64,000 nt of DNA from Demequina salsinemoris (GTDB taxonomy: Bacteria > Actinomycetota > Actinomycetes > Actinomycetales > Demequinaceae), in contig NZ_BBQZ01000002.1 in NCBI RefSeq assembly GCF_000974805.1, positions 663,873-727,872 of the forward strand, in the 5' to 3' direction. Below, one piece after another: positions 42,638 through 52,019 of this stretch (its first letter is position 1; every line of letters begins with the position of its first letter). The translations under genes and the position numbers were made by a program. The notes below the pieces were generated by a model that was not told where the DNA came from, ran no database searches, and saw nothing but the letters and a program-made list of their open reading frames with translations.

Positions 42638-43109
42638 GCGTCTCTCCTTCCACGCCTGCCGCCTGTGCGTGCGCGATCGCGTCGCGCAGCGCCATCCAGC
42701 CGAGCAGGGCGCACTTGATACGGGCAGGATACTTGCCGACTCCGACAAAGGCGCCGGCGTCGCCGAGCATGTCGTCGCGGTCGTCTCCGAGGTCCTCGCC
42801 GCGGTTGCCCATGAGGGCGCGGAACGCCTCGTAGACCTCCTCGGACTCCTCGATGCTGTGGCCCTCCACGAGCTCGGTCAGCGCCGAGATCGAGGCCTGC
42901 GAGATGGAGCAGCCCTGCCCCTCCCAGCGGACCGAGGACACCGTGTCGCCGTCGAGCCCGACGCGCAGCGTCACCTCGTCGCCGCAGGTCGTGTTGACCT
43001 GGTGCGACTCTCCGACGGCGGGGAGGTCGAGCTGGACCAGCCCGGCCCCGTGGCGGGACTTGGCGTGGTCCATGATGACCTGCTGATACATCTGCTCAAG
43101 GCTGCTCAT
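42630..43109 (-). CDS. sufU: SufU zinc-dependent sulfurtransferase
   Basis: 159 residues. Zinc ligands Cys42 and Asp44 (TCGDE), Cys67 (GQGCS) and Cys133 (IKCALLGW), with the SufU-specific insertion between the second and third cysteines. SufU receives persulfide sulfur from SufS and hands it to the SufBCD scaffold; it is not an IscU scaffold. Start overlaps sufS by 4 bp (ATGA). Confidence 0.95.
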   Translation of the reverse strand: MSSLEQMYQQVIMDHAKSRHGAGLVQLDLPAVGESHQVNTTCGDEVTLRVGLDGDTVSSVRWEGQGCSISQASISALTELVEGHSIEESEEVYEAFRALMGNRGEDLGDDRDDMLGDAGAFVGVGKYPARIKCALLGWMALRDAIAHAQAAGVEGETHG

Positions 43110-44374
43110 GCGGGAACTCCGAAGAACTCTCGGACCGAGGCGAGCCCCGCGAGGAACCTCTCGGCGTCCTCCTCGGTCGTGTAGACGTGGGCGCTGGCGC
43201 GGGTCGACCCGGTGACGCCGAAGCGCTTGTGGAGCGGCTGCGCGCAGTGGTGCCCCACGCGCACCGCGACGCCGAGGTCGTCGAGCACCTGGCCGACGTC
43301 GTGGGTGTGAACGCCATCGACGGCCACCGTCGCGATGCCGAGGACGTCGTGCGCGTCGCCGACCGGGCCGAGCAGCCGCACCCCCGGAATCTCGGAGACG
43401 CCCTCACGGATGATCCGCGCGATGCGCCGCTCATGCTCGGCGACGTCCTCCATCCCGAGCGCCATCAGGTACTCGGCCGCGGCACCCATGCCGACCGCCT
43501 GCGTGACGGGCTGTGTGCCGGCCTCGAATCGCGTCGGCGCGGGGTGCCACGTCGTCTCCTCGAGGGTGACGGTCATGATCGCTCCCCCGCCGAAGACCGA
43601 CGGCGGGAGCACGTCCAGCAGAGACTTGCGGCCCCACAGGGCGCCGATCCCGGTCGGACCGAGCATCTTGTGGCCGGAGAACGCGGCGAAGTCCACGCCG
43701 AGCGCCTGCACGTCGACCGGGATGTGCGGTACCGACTGGCACGCGTCGAGCACGGTGAGCGCCCCGACCTCGCGCGCCCTGGCGACGAACGCGGCGACGT
43801 CCGAGACCACTCCGGTGACGTTGCTCGCGTGCGTGAAGGCGACGACCTTGGTGGTCTCGTCGATCACGGAGCCGAGCTGCTCGAGGCGGTGACGACCGAG
43901 GTCGTCGACCTCGATCCATCGCAGCGTCGCGCCCGTGCGTGCCGCGAGCTGCTGCCACGGGATGAGATTCGCGTGGTGCTCGGCCTGGGTGACGACGATC
44001 GAGTCGCCCGGACCCACGCGGAACAGGGACGATGCGGCACCGCCCTGGCCGGCCGACGCGTTGCCGATGCCGTTGGCGACGAGGTTGAGCGCCGCCGTCG
44101 CGTTGGAGGTCCAGACGATCTCCTCGGGCGACGCGGCGTTCACGAGTCGCGCGACAGAGCCACGCGCGCCCTCGAAGGCCTCGGTGGCCTCCTCGGCCAG
44201 CAGGTGCGCGCCGCGCGCGACCGCCCCGTTGTGCAGGCGATCGAACTCGTCCATCGCATTGAGCACGGCGTGCGGTCGCTGGGCGGTCGCACCGGAGTCC
44301 AGGTACGCGAGCGACTTCCCGTTCCTGACCGAGCGGGCCAGGAGCGGGAAGTCGTCACGCAGGTCGGGAAGCAT
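43106..44374 (-). CDS. sufS: Cysteine desulfurase
   Basis: Class V aminotransferase-fold, PLP-dependent, 422 residues. PLP lysine is Lys236 in SGHKMLGPTG, and the catalytic persulfide Cys377 sits in RVGHHCAQP. Other marks: AEHHANLIPW and THASNVTG. Removes sulfur from cysteine for Fe-S cluster assembly, activated by SufU encoded immediately downstream. It begins 3 nt after sufC. Confidence 0.96.
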   Translation of the reverse strand: MLPDLRDDFPLLARSVRNGKSLAYLDSGATAQRPHAVLNAMDEFDRLHNGAVARGAHLLAEEATEAFEGARGSVARLVNAASPEEIVWTSNATAALNLVANGIGNASAGQGGAASSLFRVGPGDSIVVTQAEHHANLIPWQQLAARTGATLRWIEVDDLGRHRLEQLGSVIDETTKVVAFTHASNVTGVVSDVAAFVARAREVGALTVLDACQSVPHIPVDVQALGVDFAAFSGHKMLGPTGIGALWGRKSLLDVLPPSVFGGGAIMTVTLEETTWHPAPTRFEAGTQPVTQAVGMGAAAEYLMALGMEDVAEHERRIARIIREGVSEIPGVRLLGPVGDAHDVLGIATVAVDGVHTHDVGQVLDDLGVAVRVGHHCAQPLHKRFGVTGSTRASAHVYTTEEDAERFLAGLASVREFFGVPA

Positions 44375-44377
44375 CGC

Positions 44378-45133
44378 TTACGCGTCCACCAGGAAGCGGT
44401 CGTAGCCCTCGGCCTCGAGGCGCTCGGCGAGCTCGGGGCCGCCCTCCTCGGCGACGCGACCGTTCACGAAGACGTGCACGTAGTCGGGCTTGATGTAGTT
44501 GAGGATGCGCGTGTAGTGCGTGATCAGCATGACGCCCAGGCCAGTGTTCTCCTTGACGCGGTTCACGCCCTCGGAGACGATGCGCAGCGCGTCGACGTCG
44601 AGGCCGGAGTCGGTCTCGTCGAGGATCGCGACCTTCGGCTCGAGGAGCTCCATCTGGAGGATCTCGTGGCGCTTCTTCTCGCCACCGGAGAAGCCCTCGT
44701 TCACGCCGCGCTCGCCGAACGACGAGTCCATGCGCAGGTTGTCCATCGACACCTTGACGTCCTTGACCCACTGGCGCAGCTTGGGTGCCTCGCCCGAGAC
44801 CGCGGTCTTGGCGGTGCGCAGGAAGTTCGACACGGACACGCCGGGGACCTCGACCGGGTACTGCATCGCGAGGAACAGGCCCGCCTTGGCACGCTCGTCC
44901 ACCGACATCGCGAGGACGTCCTCACCGTCGAGGGTGACGGTGCCCTCGGTGATCGTGTACTTGGGGTGGCCGGCGATCGAGTAGGCCAGCGTGGACTTGC
45001 CCGAGCCGTTGGGGCCCATGATCGCGTGGGTCTCGCCCGACTTGATGGTCAGGTCGACGCCCTTGAGGATCTGCTTGGTGCCGTCGGGGGTCTCCACGGA
45101 GGCGTGGAGGTTCTTGATCTCGAGAGTGCTCAT
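44378..45133 (-). CDS. sufC: Fe-S assembly ATPase SufC
   Basis: 251-residue ABC-type ATPase of the SufBC2D scaffold. Walker A GPNGSGKSTL, Q-loop AMQYPVEVPGVS, signature FSGGEKKRHEI, Walker B VAILDETDSGLD and switch His in ITHYTRI. The ATG at 45133 has AGGAGAA 7 nt upstream. It lies 43 nt after the Rieske gene. Confidence 0.97.
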   Translation of the reverse strand: MSTLEIKNLHASVETPDGTKQILKGVDLTIKSGETHAIMGPNGSGKSTLAYSIAGHPKYTITEGTVTLDGEDVLAMSVDERAKAGLFLAMQYPVEVPGVSVSNFLRTAKTAVSGEAPKLRQWVKDVKVSMDNLRMDSSFGERGVNEGFSGGEKKRHEILQMELLEPKVAILDETDSGLDVDALRIVSEGVNRVKENTGLGVMLITHYTRILNYIKPDYVHVFVNGRVAEEGGPELAERLEAEGYDRFLVDA

Positions 45134-45176
45134 TGCATGTTCTCCTAGGTGGAAAGTCTGAAGAGGTCTGGTTGTC

Positions 45177-45518
45177 TTAGGAAGACTTCGGGTTGTCGAT
45201 GTCGACGAGCACCTGCTCGCCGTCGATGCGGACGGGATACGCCTTGACGGGCGAGATCGCGGGCAGCTCGGTCGCCTGGCCGGTGCGGAAGTCGAAGCGG
45301 CCGCCGTGCGCCCAGCACTCGATCTCGCAGCCCTCGACGTCACCCTCGGACAGCGACACCGCACCATGGGTGCACACATCGTCGATCGCGTAGAACTCGC
45401 CGTCGTCGGCGCGGACGATCGCGAACGGCCTGTCCGAGCCGTCCGCGAGGGTCAGCTCGGCCAGCAGGGCCGTGCCGGGCTCGACGTCCGTCACGGCGCA
45501 GGCGACCTGCTCGCTCAC
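45177..45518 (-). CDS. Rieske [2Fe-2S] ferredoxin-like protein in the suf operon
   Basis: 113-residue soluble Rieske protein of the NirD/BphF type. Cluster ligands Cys49 and His51 (VCTHG) and Cys68 and His71 (CWAHGGRFD) are 16 residues apart between the pairs, the usual spacing. Between sufD and sufC, with a GTG start overlapping the sufD stop (GTGA). A Rieske gene in this position is common in actinobacterial suf operons; it could supply electrons for cluster assembly, which is inference. Confidence 0.94.
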   Translation of the reverse strand: MSEQVACAVTDVEPGTALLAELTLADGSDRPFAIVRADDGEFYAIDDVCTHGAVSLSEGDVEGCEIECWAHGGRFDFRTGQATELPAISPVKAYPVRIDGEQVLVDIDNPKSS

Positions 45519-46696
45519 GCGTCCTCCTCGATGTGCTCCAGCTCGAGCTCGATCTCCTTCATGAGGCCGGCCTCGACCTCGGGGATACCGATCTCGCGCA
45601 CGAGGTCGGCGAAGAAGCCGCGGACCACGAGCTTGCGCGCCTGGTCCTCGGAGATGCCGCGCGAGCGCAGGTAGAACATCTGCTCGTCGTCGAAGCGGCC
45701 GGTCGCGGACGCGTGGCCGGCGCCCTCGATCTCGCCGGTCTCGATCTCGAGGTTCGGGACCGAGTCGGCGCGGGCGCCGTCGGTGAGGACGAGGTTGCGG
45801 TTGAGCTCGTACGTGTCGGTGCCCTCGGCCGCGGCGCGGATCAGCACGTCGCCGATCCACACGGTGCGGGCCGTCTTGCCGGCGAGCGCGCCCTTGTAGG
45901 TCACGCGCGAGGTGCACTTCGGCACGGCGTGGTCGACGAAGAGCTGGTGCTCCTGGTGCTGACCAGAGTCGGCGAAGTACAGGCCGAACAGATCCACCGA
46001 GGCGCCCTCGCCCGCGAAGGCCGCGGACGTGTTGAGGCGCACGGCCCTGCCGCCGAGGGTGACGACCGAGCCGCGCAGGCGCGAGTCGCGACCCAGGCGG
46101 GCGACGACCTCTCCGGCGTGCACCGCATCGTCCTCCCACTGCTGGAGCAGCACGAGGTTGAGGCCCGCGTTGTCGCCCAGGTCCACCGAGACGAACTCGG
46201 AGTAGGTGGCCGAGCCCTTGCGAGTGAGGACGACGGTCGCCTCGGCGCCCGGGCCGATCTCCACGAGGATGTGGCCGCGGACGTCCTCGCCGGCGCCGGT
46301 CATCGTGATCGCGATGGGCTCATCGACGACCGTGTTGGCGTCGACGCGCAGCAGCGTGGCGCCGCCCGACCGGGCGACGGCCACGGCCGACGCGCGGTCG
46401 CCGGGGGCGCGCACCGAGCGTGCCTTGGCCTCGTCCGCGGGGACGGAGACGAGCTCGACACCCGAGGGCAGCTCGGGGGCGTCCCAGGTCAGCGAACCGC
46501 CGCCGGTCTCGACCGAGAACACGGGCTTCAGGTCGGACAGCGCAGAGAAGCGCCATTCCTCGATGCGGTTGTTCGGGACCTCGAAGACCTCGGGGTCGAA
46601 CGACGTGGGGCGGTCGGCGCGCGAGGCGTCGGGGACCACCTGGCCGTGGCTGTGCGCGGCGTCGGCGGTGGCGCGGGTGTGATCGGTGACGGTCAA
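45515..46696 (-). CDS. sufD: Fe-S cluster assembly protein SufD
   Basis: 393-residue beta-helix scaffold subunit that partners SufB. The core [20 protein letters not shown] and the C-terminal [22 protein letters not shown] are the SufB/SufD family segments; His in [11 protein letters not shown] is the conserved residue near the cluster site. TTG start overlapping the sufB stop (TTGA). Confidence 0.95.
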   Translation of the reverse strand: MTVTDHTRATADAAHSHGQVVPDASRADRPTSFDPEVFEVPNNRIEEWRFSALSDLKPVFSVETGGGSLTWDAPELPSGVELVSVPADEAKARSVRAPGDRASAVAVARSGGATLLRVDANTVVDEPIAITMTGAGEDVRGHILVEIGPGAEATVVLTRKGSATYSEFVSVDLGDNAGLNLVLLQQWEDDAVHAGEVVARLGRDSRLRGSVVTLGGRAVRLNTSAAFAGEGASVDLFGLYFADSGQHQEHQLFVDHAVPKCTSRVTYKGALAGKTARTVWIGDVLIRAAAEGTDTYELNRNLVLTDGARADSVPNLEIETGEIEGAGHASATGRFDDEQMFYLRSRGISEDQARKLVVRGFFADLVREIGIPEVEAGLMKEIELELEHIEEDA

Positions 46697-48129
46697 CCGA
46701 CGGATCCTTCCATCTGGAGCTCGATGAGGCGGTTGAGCTCGAGGGCGTACTCCATGGGCAGCTCGCGCGCGATGGGCTCGACGAACCCGCGCACGATCAT
46801 GGCCATGGCCTCGGTCTCCTCCATGCCTCGGGACATGAGGTAGAACAGCTGGTCCTCGCTGACACGCGAGACCGTGGCCTCGTGACCCATGTGCACGTCG
46901 TCCTCACGGACGTCGACATAGGGGTAGGTGTCGGAGCGGGAGATCTGGTCCACGAGCAGCGCGTCGCACAGCACGTTGGACTTGGAGCCCTTCGCGCCCT
47001 CGAGCACCTGCACGAGACCGCGGTAGGACGTGCGGCCGCCGCCGCGGGCGACCGACTTGGAGATGATGGACGACGAGGTGTTCGGGGCGGCGTGCACCAT
47101 CTTGGCGCCCGCGTCCTGGTGCTGGCCCTCGCCGGCGAAGGCGATGGACAGCGTCTCGCCCTTGGCGTGCTCGCCGAGCATGAAGATCGCCGGGTACTTC
47201 ATGGTGACCTTCGAGCCGATGTTGCCGTCGACCCACTCCATGGTGGCGCCCTCGGCGGCCGTCGCGCGCTTGGTGACGAGGTTGTACACGTTGTTCGACC
47301 AGTTCTGGATGGTCGTGTACCGCACGCGGGCGTTCTTCTTCACGATGATCTCGACCACCGCGGAGTGCAGCGAGTCCGACTTGTAGATCGGCGCGGTGCA
47401 GCCCTCGACGTAGTGCACGTACGAGCCCTCGTCCGCGATGATCAGCGTGCGCTCGAACTGGCCCATGTTCTCCGTGTTGATGCGGAAGTAGGCCTGGAGC
47501 GGGATCTCGACGTGGACGCCCGGCGGGACGTAGACGAACGAGCCACCCGACCACACCGCGGTGTTGAGCGCGGCGAACTTGTTGTCGCCCGACGGGATCA
47601 CGGTGCCGAAGTACTGCTCGAAGAGCTCGGGGTGCTCCTTGAGAGCGGTGTCGGTGTCGAGGAAGATGACGCCCTGCTGCTCGAGGTCCTCGCGGATCTG
47701 GTGGTAGACGACCTCGGACTCGTACTGCGCGGCGACGCCCGCGACGAGGCGCTGCTTCTCCGCCTCCGGGATGCCGAGCTTGTCGTAGGTCGCCTTGATG
47801 TCCTCGGGCAGGTCCTCCCAGCTGGTGGCCTGCTTCTCGGTCGAGCGCACGAAGTACTTGATGTTGTCGAAGTCGATGCCCGTGAGGTCGGAGCCCCAGT
47901 TCGGCATGGGCTTCTTCCCGAACAACTTCAGCGCCTTGAGGCGCGTGTTCAGCATCCACTCGGGCTCGTTCTTCAGCGCCGAGATCTCGCGCACGACGTC
48001 CTCGTTGAGGCCACGCTTCGCGAGCGCGCCTGCGGCGTCGGAGTCGTGCCAGCCGTACTCGTAGCCGCCGATCGAGGCGATGATCTCCTCATCGCTCTGC
48101 GCCGGGGCGTTGTCGGTGGGGGTGCTCAT
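46693..48129 (-). CDS. sufB: Fe-S cluster assembly protein SufB
   Basis: 478 residues, the main scaffold on which the cluster is built with SufC and SufD. Family segments: [28 protein letters not shown] (conserved Cys), SNVLCDALL (conserved Cys) and the C-terminal [20 protein letters not shown]. No intein interrupts the gene, unlike the M. tuberculosis homologue. It starts 2 nt after the sufR stop. Confidence 0.97.
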   Translation of the reverse strand: MSTPTDNAPAQSDEEIIASIGGYEYGWHDSDAAGALAKRGLNEDVVREISALKNEPEWMLNTRLKALKLFGKKPMPNWGSDLTGIDFDNIKYFVRSTEKQATSWEDLPEDIKATYDKLGIPEAEKQRLVAGVAAQYESEVVYHQIREDLEQQGVIFLDTDTALKEHPELFEQYFGTVIPSGDNKFAALNTAVWSGGSFVYVPPGVHVEIPLQAYFRINTENMGQFERTLIIADEGSYVHYVEGCTAPIYKSDSLHSAVVEIIVKKNARVRYTTIQNWSNNVYNLVTKRATAAEGATMEWVDGNIGSKVTMKYPAIFMLGEHAKGETLSIAFAGEGQHQDAGAKMVHAAPNTSSSIISKSVARGGGRTSYRGLVQVLEGAKGSKSNVLCDALLVDQISRSDTYPYVDVREDDVHMGHEATVSRVSEDQLFYLMSRGMEETEAMAMIVRGFVEPIARELPMEYALELNRLIELQMEGSVG

Positions 48130-48131
48130 AG

Positions 48132-48782
48132 TCAACCTTCCTTGGGGGTCGCCGGGGCGACGGGGATGGTGGTGGTGCAGACGTGCGCGCCACCCGCGAG
48201 GGTGGACAGACGCTGCACGTGGACGTTCAGAAGTCTCGAGATGACGCGGGTCTCGGCGTCGCACCATTCGGGCGCCTCCTCCGCGATCTCCTGCACAGGG
48301 CAGTGGCCCTGGCACAGCTGGAGGGTGTACCCGCCGGGCCCCGGGCGGACGGAGGGCGCGTAGCCCTGGGTGCCGAGCGCCTCGGCCACGATGGCGACGC
48401 GCTCCTCGAGCGACGCCTGCTCGGGGATGAGCGGGGCGATCGCCGCTTCGAGCTCCCCGACCTGCTGCTCCACGAACTCCTCGAGCGAGCCCGCGCCGCG
48501 CAGGAAGCGGACCGCCTCGACGGCGACGGACGAGGTCGCGGAGGTGAGCGCGTGCTGGCCCTGCGCCGTCGCGACGAAGGAGCGCGCGGGACGGCCGCGC
48601 CCGCGGTCGACCTGGATCGGGCGTTCGTGGTCGGCGATCAGGCCGTCCTCCTCGAGCGCCGAGAGGTGGCGCCGCACGCCCGCGGCGGTGAGCTCGAGCT
48701 CCTCGGCGAGCACCGCTGCGGTGATCGGGCCGTCCGACACGATGAGGCTCAGCACTTGGTCGCGCGTCGAGTCTGCGTGCAT
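48132..48782 (-). CDS. sufR: SufR-type Fe-S sensing transcriptional regulator
   Basis: 216 residues. N-terminal winged helix ([20 protein letters not shown], recognition [15 protein letters not shown]) with the DtxR/ArsR-like [13 protein letters not shown] wing, and a C-terminal domain with Cys157, Cys161, Cys174 and Cys202 that can hold a cluster (SufR uses the first three plus a further ligand). SufR represses the suf operon when clusters are sufficient. The ATG at 48782 has a distant purine-rich GAGAAGAGG; a TTG 9 nt upstream is an alternative. Confidence 0.92.
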   Translation of the reverse strand: MHADSTRDQVLSLIVSDGPITAAVLAEELELTAAGVRRHLSALEEDGLIADHERPIQVDRGRGRPARSFVATAQGQHALTSATSSVAVEAVRFLRGAGSLEEFVEQQVGELEAAIAPLIPEQASLEERVAIVAEALGTQGYAPSVRPGPGGYTLQLCQGHCPVQEIAEEAPEWCDAETRVISRLLNVHVQRLSTLAGGAHVCTTTIPVAPATPKEG

Positions 48783-48834
48783 GGACGTCAAGCCTCTTCT
48801 CTCGTGGGGAGCGGGCAGTCGACGCCCGCGGAGC

Positions 48835-48892
48835 AATTACGAACCATTTTGGATCATTAAAAAGAAGGGCGCAAGCAAGGCACGCCTTACTT
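48835..48892. promoter_or_regulatory. Regulatory region of the suf operon: AT-rich dyad plus DtxR/IdeR-like palindrome
   Basis: GAACCA-TTT-TGGATC (48841-48855), extended by AATTAC/ATTAA arms, is a dyad in AT-rich DNA and a candidate SufR operator. AAGCAAGG-CA-CGCCTTACTT (48873-48892) resembles an iron box. A GCGGGC/GCCCGC hairpin lies at 48811-48829 in the leader. Confidence 0.5.
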
Positions 48893-48907
48893 CGCGCAGA
48901 GCGCATC

Positions 48908-48917
48908 GGGACGATGC
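48908..48917 (+). repeat. Intergenic copy of GGGACGATGC
   Basis: Single perfect copy of the 10-base word between the suf promoter region and the hydrolase stop. Confidence 0.6.
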
Positions 48918-48987
48918 GCCGCGACAGTCCTTCTCGTCATCGAGAACGCTCGTGGCCCGCGCGGTGTTCCCCGCCGCGACTCGTCCG

Positions 48988-50106
48988 TTACTCGCCCAGG
49001 AAGAAGCCGTTCACCAGCGAGACGAACTCGTCAGGGTGCTCCAGGTGCACGACGTGATCGGAGTCCACGCTGACGTAGGTGCCGTCCTGGAGGTAGGACA
49101 TCGCGAGGTCCGCGTCGTCCTGGTCCATGGCCCCGTCGAGGAGTCCCTCGTCGTTGTAGGACCAGTTCGCGTGGATGAGCAGCACGGGGCACTCGACGGC
49201 CGCGAGCGCGTCCGCGTGGTCGAAGCCCTCGTTCCAGGTGCCCTCGTAGAAGGCGGCGCCGAAGCGCGGGTCGTACTCCTCGAGCCCCTGGAAGAGGAGC
49301 TTCACCGTCTCGTTGGGGATGATGCCGATCTCGGTGGGCTCGCCGGGATTGGCGGCGCGGTACGCCGCGACAAGCCCCTTGATGGCGTCGGCGGAGCCCG
49401 GCGCGACGTACTTGTTGAAAAAGCCCTTGTTGGCGTCGAGCCAGAAGTTCAGGAAGTCGTCGGTCTCCCCCTCCTGCGCCGCCGCCTCGGAGCTCGCGAA
49501 CGCCTTGATCGCGACGGTCTCCTTGATGCGCGGATACTCGGAGGCGAACAGCGGCGGGTCCTCGAGCACGATCGACTTGACCATGTCGGGGCGGTTGGCG
49601 GCGAGCCACAGGGTGAGCAGGCCTCCCGAGGAGTTGCCCGAGACGTACGCCGGCTCACCGACCACCTGGTCAAGGAACGCGCCGAGATCCGTGCCGATGT
49701 TGTTGGCGCTCATCTCGTAGTCGTCCGGGTAGGTCGTCTCGCCGTGGCCCTGATAGTCCACGACGTACACGTGATAGCTCTGGGCCAGATCCGGCATGAC
49801 CCGGCTGTAGTCGAACCAGTTCATGAGCTGGGCATGCAGGAGCACGAGCGGCTCGCCGTTGTCGGGGCCCTCCACATAGCTGAAGCTCACGTCGCCGACC
49901 TGCGCAGTCTTCTGGACGTATCCCGCGTCGGCGACCTTCTGGACGTACGGGTCCTTGTAGGTGATCACCTTGATCAGGACTCCAGCGGTGGCCACGACGG
50001 CGAGCAGGGCGACTCCCCCGACGATGCCGCCGGCGATCTTCAGCCCGCGGTGGCGCCTCCTCGGCCGCTCACGCGTCTCATCACTGTCACGGAGGTCGTC
50101 TGTCAT
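48988..50106 (-). CDS. Membrane-anchored alpha/beta hydrolase
   Basis: 372 residues. A basic N-terminus followed by one hydrophobic helix (about residues 22-46) suggests a signal anchor with the enzyme outside. Catalytic elements: oxyanion HG-like LLHAQLMNW, nucleophile Ser in GNSSGG, acid Asp downstream and His in SVDSDHVVHLEHP. The substrate could be an ester, epoxide or lipid; no lid signature allows a choice. The gene has its own upstream AT-rich palindrome. Confidence 0.87.
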   Translation of the reverse strand: MTDDLRDSDETRERPRRRHRGLKIAGGIVGGVALLAVVATAGVLIKVITYKDPYVQKVADAGYVQKTAQVGDVSFSYVEGPDNGEPLVLLHAQLMNWFDYSRVMPDLAQSYHVYVVDYQGHGETTYPDDYEMSANNIGTDLGAFLDQVVGEPAYVSGNSSGGLLTLWLAANRPDMVKSIVLEDPPLFASEYPRIKETVAIKAFASSEAAAQEGETDDFLNFWLDANKGFFNKYVAPGSADAIKGLVAAYRAANPGEPTEIGIIPNETVKLLFQGLEEYDPRFGAAFYEGTWNEGFDHADALAAVECPVLLIHANWSYNDEGLLDGAMDQDDADLAMSYLQDGTYVSVDSDHVVHLEHPDEFVSLVNGFFLGE

Positions 50107-50149
50107 GGGCTTCCCGCTCCTGCTCTCGCGCGTCTCTCGCGCTCGGACA

Positions 50150-50165
50150 ATTCTTCATGAATAAT
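50150..50165. promoter_or_regulatory. AT-rich palindrome upstream of the hydrolase gene
   Basis: ATTCTTCATGAATAAT, inverted repeat around TTCATGAA, 44 nt before the ATG at 50106. Strikingly A+T-rich for this genome; candidate operator, possibly shared with the divergent GntR gene. Confidence 0.4.
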
Positions 50166-50292
50166 AGCGGTCGACGGGAGCCTCGAGTGAGGATTCGGCT
50201 GACGGTTCCCTGAGAGTCGGTGCCGCGCGTGGCATGCTCGGGCGCGGACCGGCGTACGGGCGGCGGACCGGGGACGATCGTGAGGAGGCGGC

Positions 50293-51054
50293 ATGGCCGA
50301 GCGGCAGGGCTCAGCGGTGGCACCGTCGGGCGCGCGTCAGCGGCGACGCGCGGAGACCGCGGCCGACCAGATCGCGAGGCTCGCGAGCGAGACCGCCCCA
50401 GGCGAGCGGCTTGGCAGCCGCGCCGACCTCCAGCGCTCCTGCGATGTCTCGGTCGGAACCCTGCACGAAGCGCTGCGGCTGCTCCAGGCCACGGGCGAGA
50501 TCACGGTGCGCACAGGACCTGGCGGCGGAGTGTTCGCCGGCGATGCCTCTCCCCTGAGCGAGCTCCTGCGCTCGGGTGGCGCGCACGACCCCGTCACCTT
50601 CGGCGAGGCGGCGGCGGTTCTCAACGCGGTCGCTCCCCTGGTCGTCAGCGCCGCGATCGGCGCCATGGACGATGCGGCAAGGGCCCGGCTGCGCGCTCGC
50701 CTCGCCTCGCTTGAGGCCGCGACGGACGCAAGCCTGCGCGACTTCGTCCGCGCGACGCTCGAGCTGTTCGCCACACTCGTCGCGATCCCCCCAGGAGGAA
50801 TGGCGCGCATCGTCGCAAGCGCGGTCATGCGCGTCCAGATCGGCGCGCTGGCCCAGATCGACGGCCCGATCGACCCCGAGTGGCGCGAGGTGGTGGACGA
50901 GCACGCGCGCGCGGCGCGGCGCTTCGTCGACGCTCTCGTATCCGGCGACCTCGACGCGGCCCTCGCGATCCGGGAGGAGCCGGGCTTCGTCGCACTCTTC
51001 GTGCGCGTCAGCCGCACGTGGGTAGGCGCGCCCACGCCTAGACTTGCCCGGTGA
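50293..51054 (+). CDS. GntR-family (FadR/FCD-like) transcriptional regulator
   Basis: 253 residues. N-terminal winged helix with IARLASETAPGERLGSRADL and recognition helix VSVGTLHEALRLLQATGEI followed by the TGPGGGVF wing, then an all-helical C-terminal ligand-binding domain of FCD type. Effector unknown. RBS GAGGAGG precedes the ATG. Divergent from the hydrolase gene (186 bp apart), so that gene is a reasonable target. The stop overlaps the ctaA GTG (GTGA). Confidence 0.88.
   Translation: MAERQGSAVAPSGARQRRRAETAADQIARLASETAPGERLGSRADLQRSCDVSVGTLHEALRLLQATGEITVRTGPGGGVFAGDASPLSELLRSGGAHDPVTFGEAAAVLNAVAPLVVSAAIGAMDDAARARLRARLASLEAATDASLRDFVRATLELFATLVAIPPGGMARIVASAVMRVQIGALAQIDGPIDPEWREVVDEHARAARRFVDALVSGDLDAALAIREEPGFVALFVRVSRTWVGAPTPRLAR
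51039..51044 (+). promoter_or_regulatory. -10 box of ctaA (leaderless), inside the GntR gene
   Basis: TAGACT, 6 nt, then GTG at 51051. It lies within the last codons of the regulator gene. Confidence 0.5.
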
Positions 51055-52019
51055 GCACGACCGACCAGTCCCCCTCGGCGGCATCGAAGCCGCTCCCAGC
51101 CCGCGTCCTCGCCTCGGGTGCCGACCTCCTCGGCCGCCACGCACGCGGGCTGACCATCGCCAACATCCTCACCCAGTCCGGGATCATCGTGACCGGCGGC
51201 GCCGTGCGCCTCACCGGGTCGGGCCTGGGCTGCTCCACGTGGCCGCAGTGCGAGCCCGGCGAGTTCACGCCCGAGCTCCACGCCGAGGCGGGGATCCACC
51301 CGTACATCGAATTCGGCAACCGCACGCTGACGAGCGTTCTGCTGATCGTCGCGATCCTGCTCGCGATCGCAGTGTGGAGGTCCCGTCCCGACCTCAGATG
51401 GTGGGGGCTCGTCCCGGTCCTCGGCGTGGTCGCCCAGGCCGTGCTCGGCGGCATCACGGTGCTCGTGGAGCTGAACCCCCTGGTCGTCGCCCCGCACCTG
51501 CTGCTGTCGATGGTGCTGGTCTGGCAGGCCGTCTGGCTCGCGCTCGCGTACCGGGACGCGCCGCGCCGCGCGGGCGCGTCCCTCGCGCCGGCCCGCTGGG
51601 CCTCGATCGTCCTGCTCGCCGTGCTGCTCTTCGTGGGCGCGCTCACGACGGGCGCCGGCCCGCACTCGGGCGATGCGGACGCGACCGAGCGGCTCGCGCT
51701 CGACCCCGCTCACGTGGCCAAGGCTCACGCGATGACGGTATGGGCGTTCGTCGCGGTCCTCGCCTACCTCGTGTGGCGCCTGCGGCGTGACCGCTCGGAG
51801 GGCGACCGCGACGAGGTCCGCAAGGCGTGGATCGTGCTCGTGGTGGTCACATTCGCGCAAGCCGCGATCGGCTACACCCAGTACTTCACCGGGCTGCCTG
51901 AGATCATCGTGGGCATGCACCTGCTGGGAGCGGCCATCCTCACCGCGGCGCACTCCGCGTTCTTCTACCTCACGAAGTCGTCGCGGTCCGTGACGACCGC
52001 CGTCGCATCGGAGCGATGA
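51051..52019 (+). CDS. ctaA: Heme A synthase
   Basis: COX15/CtaA membrane enzyme that converts heme O to heme A for cytochrome c oxidase; 322 residues with eight helices in two four-helix halves. The first outer loop has the redox cysteine pair Cys61 and Cys67 (LGCSTWPQC), typical of the Bacillus/actinobacterial type; heme-ligand His residues are in VAPHLLLSMV, AKAHAMTV and VGMHLLGAA. Its stop overlaps the start of the threonine dehydratase gene. ctaB is not in the window. Confidence 0.95.
   Translation: MSTTDQSPSAASKPLPARVLASGADLLGRHARGLTIANILTQSGIIVTGGAVRLTGSGLGCSTWPQCEPGEFTPELHAEAGIHPYIEFGNRTLTSVLLIVAILLAIAVWRSRPDLRWWGLVPVLGVVAQAVLGGITVLVELNPLVVAPHLLLSMVLVWQAVWLALAYRDAPRRAGASLAPARWASIVLLAVLLFVGALTTGAGPHSGDADATERLALDPAHVAKAHAMTVWAFVAVLAYLVWRLRRDRSEGDRDEVRKAWIVLVVVTFAQAAIGYTQYFTGLPEIIVGMHLLGAAILTAAHSAFFYLTKSSRSVTTAVASER

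Noticed and set aside
43187..45148. 653-codon plus-strand frame opposite sufS and sufC
   Set aside because: Antisense to two enzymes with complete catalytic motifs; no motif of its own.
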